Shown here: piece after piece, positions 59,882 through 64,000 of the stretch | Layout of the letters: each line of letters begins with the position of its first letter | Numbering within the stretch: the first letter of the stretch is position 1 | Source of the DNA: Pantanalinema rosaneae | GTDB lineage: Bacteria; Cyanobacteriota; Cyanobacteriia; Leptolyngbyales; Leptolyngbyaceae | DNA: 64,000 bases | Reading direction: 5' to 3' | NCBI RefSeq assembly: GCF_050753385.1 | Contig: NZ_JBLZFZ010000001.1 | Span: 124,001-188,000, forward strand | Made by a program: the position numbers and the translations under genes | The notes under the pieces: generated by a model | Told to the model about the DNA's origin: nothing | The model's input: the letters and a program-made list of their open reading frames with translations, nothing else | Databases searched by the model: none

Positions 59882-60484
59882 TCACGATCGCTGATGCTCC
59901 TGCAATAGCTGCGTGTAATCGATCGGAGTGTCAATATCGCAGGCGGCATCCGGGCAAGAAACGGTCTGGAGAGAATGGCTGTATTGTTGCAGGATTGGTT
60001 TAGCCCCACGATCGCCGTTTAACCGGATCAAGGCAGGAAACAAGCGGCGATCGAACAGGGCGGGAACCCCGACAACTCCGGCATATTCGGAGGCAACGAT
60101 CGGTTGCTCGGTCTGTCGATAGGTAGTGACTAATTGCTGGATGAAATGATGGGAAATCAAGGGCTGATCACACACCAGTAATACAACGGCTGCAACCTCT
60201 GGTTGTACCGTCAATAACGTCTCTATACCAGTACGAATCGAAGCACTCAGACCCTGTATCCATTCAGGATTGATCACTACTTGCACCGCAACATTCTGGA
60301 GTTCGGCTTGAATTTGGGCAGCATTTGCCCCTAACACGACAATAATCGGTTCACCCACAGCCGCGATCGCCGTGGCAACGACTCGTTGAATTAAACTACC
60401 TCCCTGATACTGCAAAAGCTGTTTGGGAGTGCCCAGTCGCCTGGAAGCTCCTGCCGCCAGAATTACAACACCAACACTGGACAT
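59882..60484 (-). CDS. mocA: MocA-like molybdopterin nucleotidyltransferase
   Basis: Protein of 200 residues with the nucleotidyltransferase signature LAAGASRRLGTPKQLL and the catalytic CDQP motif. MocA attaches CMP to molybdopterin to give the MCD cofactor used by xanthine-dehydrogenase-family enzymes; GTP-specific MobA is the alternative. The gene overlaps xdhC by 22 bases and lies downstream of the Mo-subunit gene, which supports a role in maturing that enzyme. Confidence 0.88.
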   Translation of the reverse strand: MSSVGVVILAAGASRRLGTPKQLLQYQGGSLIQRVVATAIAAVGEPIIVVLGANAAQIQAELQNVAVQVVINPEWIQGLSASIRTGIETLLTVQPEVAAVVLLVCDQPLISHHFIQQLVTTYRQTEQPIVASEYAGVVGVPALFDRRLFPALIRLNGDRGAKPILQQYSHSLQTVSCPDAACDIDTPIDYTQLLQEHQRS

Positions 60485-61620
60485 GGTTGATCATCCCCGT
60501 GAATCGCTCCGGCTTTGTCGCGTAACGAGTGCCCCGATCGCTGGTTTAAAACCGCCTGGATTTCCGCCACGATCGCCAGCGCAATTTCATCAGGGGTTTC
60601 TGCCCCCAAATCTAAGCCAATTGGAGCATAGAGCCGTTGTAGTTGAGTGGCTGTGAATTGTAAACCGTGATGGTGTAAATCCTGTAATAGTTGTTGAGTC
60701 CGTGATTTCGGACCAAGTACCCCCAGGTAGCGAATGGGAGACGGTAACAATAGTTTGAGCAACGCTTGATCTTGTAAATAGTGATGGGTCATCACCACCG
60801 CGATCGTTGACTCATTTAACTTGATCTGATGGTAAATCTGATCGACATGACCAACGATAATTTGATCCGCTTGGGGAAAGCGATCGCGATTGGCATATAT
60901 GGGGCGATGATCGATAAGTGTCACCTGCCAGCCTAATTGTTTCGCCAGTTGCACAACCGGAACTGCATCATATCCCGCCCCAAACACTAACAGAGGGACA
61001 GGAGGGTGAATCACTTCAATCAAGGCTTCCACGCTGCCATGCTCTAGCGAATAAGTGATAACGCGATTTTTTCCCGTTATCAGACTGCGATCGCTGTCCT
61101 GCAATAACCGAGTCACTAACGGCGGATCCGCCATGCCATAAACGACCGTTTGATTGGAATTCACCAATACGCGATCGCCGATCTGCGCGTTGACGGAGCC
61201 CGTGATATGAAATATTGTAGCGATCGCTCCGGCTTGTTGTTGCCGCCAACAGTCGGTGATGAATTGCAGTGAACCGATCGCCGCTTCCGTCTGTAAGGAT
61301 TCCAGCAACACCTGCACCATGCCATTACAACCCATGCCCAATCCCCAAACCAGATCCTGACTGGCAGTAGTGTCGTAGGTGAAGACGATCGGATCAGTGG
61401 CTTGATGCAGCAAGGGCTGTACCCGTTCCCACACATCGGCTTCTAAACACCCCCCACTAATTCCACCAATGATTTGCTGATCTGCTGTCAGCACCATGCG
61501 TGCCCCCGGACGACGATAGACCGAACCACTGGTCTTTACCACGGTCGCGATCGCCGCCGATCGGGGATGAGCCTGAAGTCGTTCAAAGCCCTGAATGATC
61601 TGTTGTAAGTCATGGGTCAT
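60463..61620 (-). CDS. xdhC: XdhC/CoxI-family molybdenum hydroxylase maturation factor
   Basis: Cytosolic chaperone of 385 residues that binds molybdenum cofactor and helps its sulfuration and insertion. N-terminal XdhC/CoxI domain (AIATVVKTSGSVYRRPGARM, GGISGGCLEADVW, with the conserved Cys) and C-terminal Rossmann-like XdhC_C domain (LLVFGAGYDAVPVVQLAKQLGW, VVMTHHYLQDQALL, YLGVLGPKSRT). Lies 20 bases after the Mo-subunit gene. Confidence 0.93.
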   Translation of the reverse strand: MTHDLQQIIQGFERLQAHPRSAAIATVVKTSGSVYRRPGARMVLTADQQIIGGISGGCLEADVWERVQPLLHQATDPIVFTYDTTASQDLVWGLGMGCNGMVQVLLESLQTEAAIGSLQFITDCWRQQQAGAIATIFHITGSVNAQIGDRVLVNSNQTVVYGMADPPLVTRLLQDSDRSLITGKNRVITYSLEHGSVEALIEVIHPPVPLLVFGAGYDAVPVVQLAKQLGWQVTLIDHRPIYANRDRFPQADQIIVGHVDQIYHQIKLNESTIAVVMTHHYLQDQALLKLLLPSPIRYLGVLGPKSRTQQLLQDLHHHGLQFTATQLQRLYAPIGLDLGAETPDEIALAIVAEIQAVLNQRSGHSLRDKAGAIHGDDQPCPVLVL

Positions 61621-61640
61621 TGCCGGTCATCCCCAACTCC

Positions 61641-63776
61641 TTAAATAGCCATTAACTTATCGGGAGTTAACGGTAAGTGCCGGAAGCGTTTACCCGTGGC
61701 ATGATACACCGCGTTCGCTACCGCCGCAGACACGCCCGTAATCCCAATTTCACCCACCCCGCGCGCTCCCGCCGGATTAAAGTTGCGATCGGGTTCCCCG
61801 ACAAAGACAACTTCGATCCGGGGAATATCCGCATGAGCCGGGAAATGATAGGTTGCCAGGTCATACACCACCGGATAACCACTCTTGGGATCAAAGTGGC
61901 ATTCCTCCATTAAGGCTTGCCCAATCCCCATAATCACCCCACCCCGGATCTGGCTCGCCGCCGTTTTGGCATTGATTACCCGTCCCACATCCATCACCGA
62001 CACCCAGCGAGTTACCCGGAGCCGCCCGATCGCTTCATCCAGCATCACCTCACAGAAATGGGCACCCCAGGATTGAAACGCCCATTGTTTCATCTCGGCC
62101 CCCGGAGCCGTGGTTGCCGTGGCTTCGATCGCTGCCCGTCCCGATTGTTGCAGCGCCGCACAGGCCGCCGTTGCCGTCGTACAGTTGACTGATTTTAATA
62201 CCTCCTGGCAAGCCTGAATTACCGCCGGAGCCAACGATGCGGTCATTTGAGAGCCTCCCGCCAAACCACCATCTGGGAGCTGAGAATCGCCCATTTCCAC
62301 CCGCACCCGTTCTACCGGAATACCCAGGGTCTCCGCCGCCGTCACCGCGACCATCGTATAGGCTCCTGTGCCCATATCATTCCCTGCTGTCAGAATATGT
62401 GCCGTCCCATCGGGCAGTAGCCGCACCTTAACGGAAGCGACCCCGCGCATCGCCGGAAAAGTTGAGGCAGCCATGCCCCAACCGACTAACTTGCCATCCT
62501 GAGTCAGCGATCGCGGTGTCATGGGGCGTTTCTGCCAGCCAAATCGTTCCGCTCCCACCTGCAAGCATTCCGAAAAATGTTTGGCGGAAAAGGGTAAGCC
62601 TTTTTTCTGGTGGGTTTCCGTTTGATTAGTTAAGCGCAACGCCACTGGATCGAGCTTCAGTTGCCACGCCAGTTCATCCATTGCCGACTCTAACGCCCAT
62701 AATCCCGGATTTTCTCCCGGTGCCCGCATAAAGGTCGGTGTGCCCACATTCATTACTGCCAGTTCTTGATTCGTATACAGATTTGGCGTGGCATACATCA
62801 CAGGCGTAATGCCAGTACAGGGTTCTGTAAACGCTTCCACAGGGGAGGTACAGGATTTTGCAGTATGGGAAATGGCGACTAACTTCCCCTCTGTCGTTGC
62901 CGCGAGTCGTACCGTTTGTTCGGTCTGCGATCGATGTCCGGTATTTGCCGTCATTTGACGACGACTCAGCACCAATTTGAGGGGACGCTGGAGTTGCCGA
63001 GCTGCTGCCGCCGCCAGAATACCGTGAGGCCAGGGAAATGCCTTAGAGCCAAACCCACCACCTAAATAGGGGCTAACTATCCGGACTTTTTCCGACGGCA
63101 ACCCAAACAGTTCAGCATAGGTACGCTGAGTCCCCATCACCCATTGGGTCGGTTCGTAAACTGTTAGCGATTCTGTGCCCTGCCAGTGCGCGATCGTGGC
63201 ATGGGGTTCCATTGGGGCATGGAGTTCCGTCGAGGTGTGGTAGGTCGCCGTCATCGTCGTCGCGGCTCCTGCCATTGCTGCCGAGAAATCCCCGGTCGTA
63301 AACTTACCTGTTTGAAACACCATATCCTCCCCAAACATGGAGGGAGCAGGCTTAAACACCGCCTCCTCAGCCGCGATCGTCGGCGGTTTGGCGTTATAGT
63401 CTACCTGAATCCGTTGGGCAGCATCCCGAGCTTGCTCAAAGGTATTTGCCACCACTAAGCCAATGATTTGTCCGGCATAATGCACTGTGGCATCCGACAA
63501 TGGCAACCGCGCTTCATAGATTTTGGATTTCCGGAAGTCATTGGTGGGTTTGAAGATTTTCGGCGCATTCTGGTGGGTAAAAACCGCGATCACTCCCGGG
63601 GATTGCTCTGCCGCCCGTGTGTCGATCGCCCGAATTTGCCCGTTGGCGATCGTGGCAGTCACCACATACCCGTGAACTAATCCCGGCAACTGATGTTCGG
63701 CAGCATAGGTTGCCTGCCCCGTCACCTTCGCCAGTCCATCTTTGCGGCTGACGGCAGTTCCAATCATGTTGCTCAT
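61641..63776 (-). CDS. xanthine dehydrogenase-family molybdopterin-binding subunit
   Basis: Large Mo subunit of 711 residues. N-terminal a/b hammerhead (KVTGQATYAAEHQLPGLVHGYV), then the Mo-binding domains with GGGFGSKAFPW, RAPGENPGLWALES, and near the C-terminus the active-site Glu in ARGVGEIGITG. It hydroxylates a purine, aldehyde or related heterocycle; the substrate cannot be read. The absence of a Tat signal suggests the cytosolic three-subunit form. Its start overlaps the FAD-subunit gene by four bases (ATGA). Confidence 0.93.
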   Translation of the reverse strand: MSNMIGTAVSRKDGLAKVTGQATYAAEHQLPGLVHGYVVTATIANGQIRAIDTRAAEQSPGVIAVFTHQNAPKIFKPTNDFRKSKIYEARLPLSDATVHYAGQIIGLVVANTFEQARDAAQRIQVDYNAKPPTIAAEEAVFKPAPSMFGEDMVFQTGKFTTGDFSAAMAGAATTMTATYHTSTELHAPMEPHATIAHWQGTESLTVYEPTQWVMGTQRTYAELFGLPSEKVRIVSPYLGGGFGSKAFPWPHGILAAAAARQLQRPLKLVLSRRQMTANTGHRSQTEQTVRLAATTEGKLVAISHTAKSCTSPVEAFTEPCTGITPVMYATPNLYTNQELAVMNVGTPTFMRAPGENPGLWALESAMDELAWQLKLDPVALRLTNQTETHQKKGLPFSAKHFSECLQVGAERFGWQKRPMTPRSLTQDGKLVGWGMAASTFPAMRGVASVKVRLLPDGTAHILTAGNDMGTGAYTMVAVTAAETLGIPVERVRVEMGDSQLPDGGLAGGSQMTASLAPAVIQACQEVLKSVNCTTATAACAALQQSGRAAIEATATTAPGAEMKQWAFQSWGAHFCEVMLDEAIGRLRVTRWVSVMDVGRVINAKTAASQIRGGVIMGIGQALMEECHFDPKSGYPVVYDLATYHFPAHADIPRIEVVFVGEPDRNFNPAGARGVGEIGITGVSAAVANAVYHATGKRFRHLPLTPDKLMAI

Positions 63777-64000
63777 GCCACACCTCCCCCATTCGCGGCG
63801 ATCGTTAAGGCTCGACGAATAGCTCGTTGACTAAGTTCCACTTTGAAGCGGTTATCGGGTAAAGGACTAGCCGACTGCATCGCCAGTTCCGCCGCTTGTT
63901 GCAATATTTCTGGTTGCACAGGTTTACCAATTAAAAACTGCTCCGCTACCGTCAGTCGCCAGGGTTTGTGTGCCACTCCCCCCATGGCTAACCGCACTGC
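63773..64000 (-). CDS. FAD-binding subunit of the molybdenum hydroxylase, N-terminus outside window
   Basis: Only the last ~75 residues are in the window, the frame being open at the right edge. They match the CO_deh_flav_C domain: RLAMGGVAHKPWRL, AELAMQSASPLPDNRFKVELSQRAIRRAL. It passes electrons from the Mo/FeS centres to its acceptor. The 2Fe-2S subunit should lie just outside. Confidence 0.85.
   Translation of the reverse strand, partial: AVRLAMGGVAHKPWRLTVAEQFLIGKPVQPEILQQAAELAMQSASPLPDNRFKVELSQRAIRRALTIAANGGGVA

Overview
The window is cyanobacterial. GCGATCGC-type palindromes (HIP1) are scattered through it, and it carries a BicA-like SulP bicarbonate transporter, 4-hydroxyphenylpyruvate dioxygenase, LOV and cyanobacteriochrome photosensors, and very large PAS/GAF kinases. 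The mix of a peptide synthetase, many signalling proteins and dispersed palindromic repeats suggests a filamentous or large-genome cyanobacterium. The species cannot be named from the sequence.

Layout. 1-2.4 kb: 3' part of an acyl-CoA synthetase-like gene and a class I aminotransferase. 2.4-3.5 kb: HPPD on the minus strand. 4.3-10.9 kb: one dimodular NRPS (half-C)-A-PCP-C-A-PCP-TE, predicted to make an X-Gly product where X is probably not an ordinary alpha-amino acid. 11-17 kb: bicA-like transporter behind a 1439-residue PAS/GAF histidine kinase. 17.8-25.8 kb: a secreted-peptide island with an AraC regulator, about ten very small genes with double-glycine leaders, a C39-peptidase ABC exporter and a divergent HlyD adaptor. 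26-27.8 kb: a methyltransferase and a soluble C39-like protease. 27.8-35.4 kb: a minus-strand operon of LOV histidine kinase, isochorismatase-like protein, DXCF cyanobacteriochrome histidine kinase, REC-GGDEF, lone REC and REC-EAL. 36-38.3 kb: Cache-type kinase. 39-40.4 kb: RTX protein. 40.8-50.5 kb: GH13 enzyme, rhomboid protease, lipoprotein SOD, NOX/ferric-reductase-like protein, OmpR-type two-component system, MgtE and a secreted barrel protein; several of these promoters share GTCAC direct repeats with an exact 11-bp period. 50.5-58 kb: APC permease, lipoprotein methyltransferase, FMO-SDR-esterase operon, YihY/BrkB protein and SMP-30 lactonase. 58-64 kb: CPA-type antiporter with a USP domain, and an operon for a molybdenum hydroxylase with its MocA-like and XdhC maturation proteins, cut by the window end.

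Two systems deserve most attention. The first is the double-glycine peptide island: diversified, duplicated and partly eroded precursors share one exporter, two operons carry the same direct-repeat operator candidate, and one precursor appears to have captured a piece of thioredoxin. The second is the blue-light operon, where two chemically different photoreceptor kinases sit with three near-identical receivers attached to a c-di-GMP cyclase, nothing, and a c-di-GMP phosphodiesterase.
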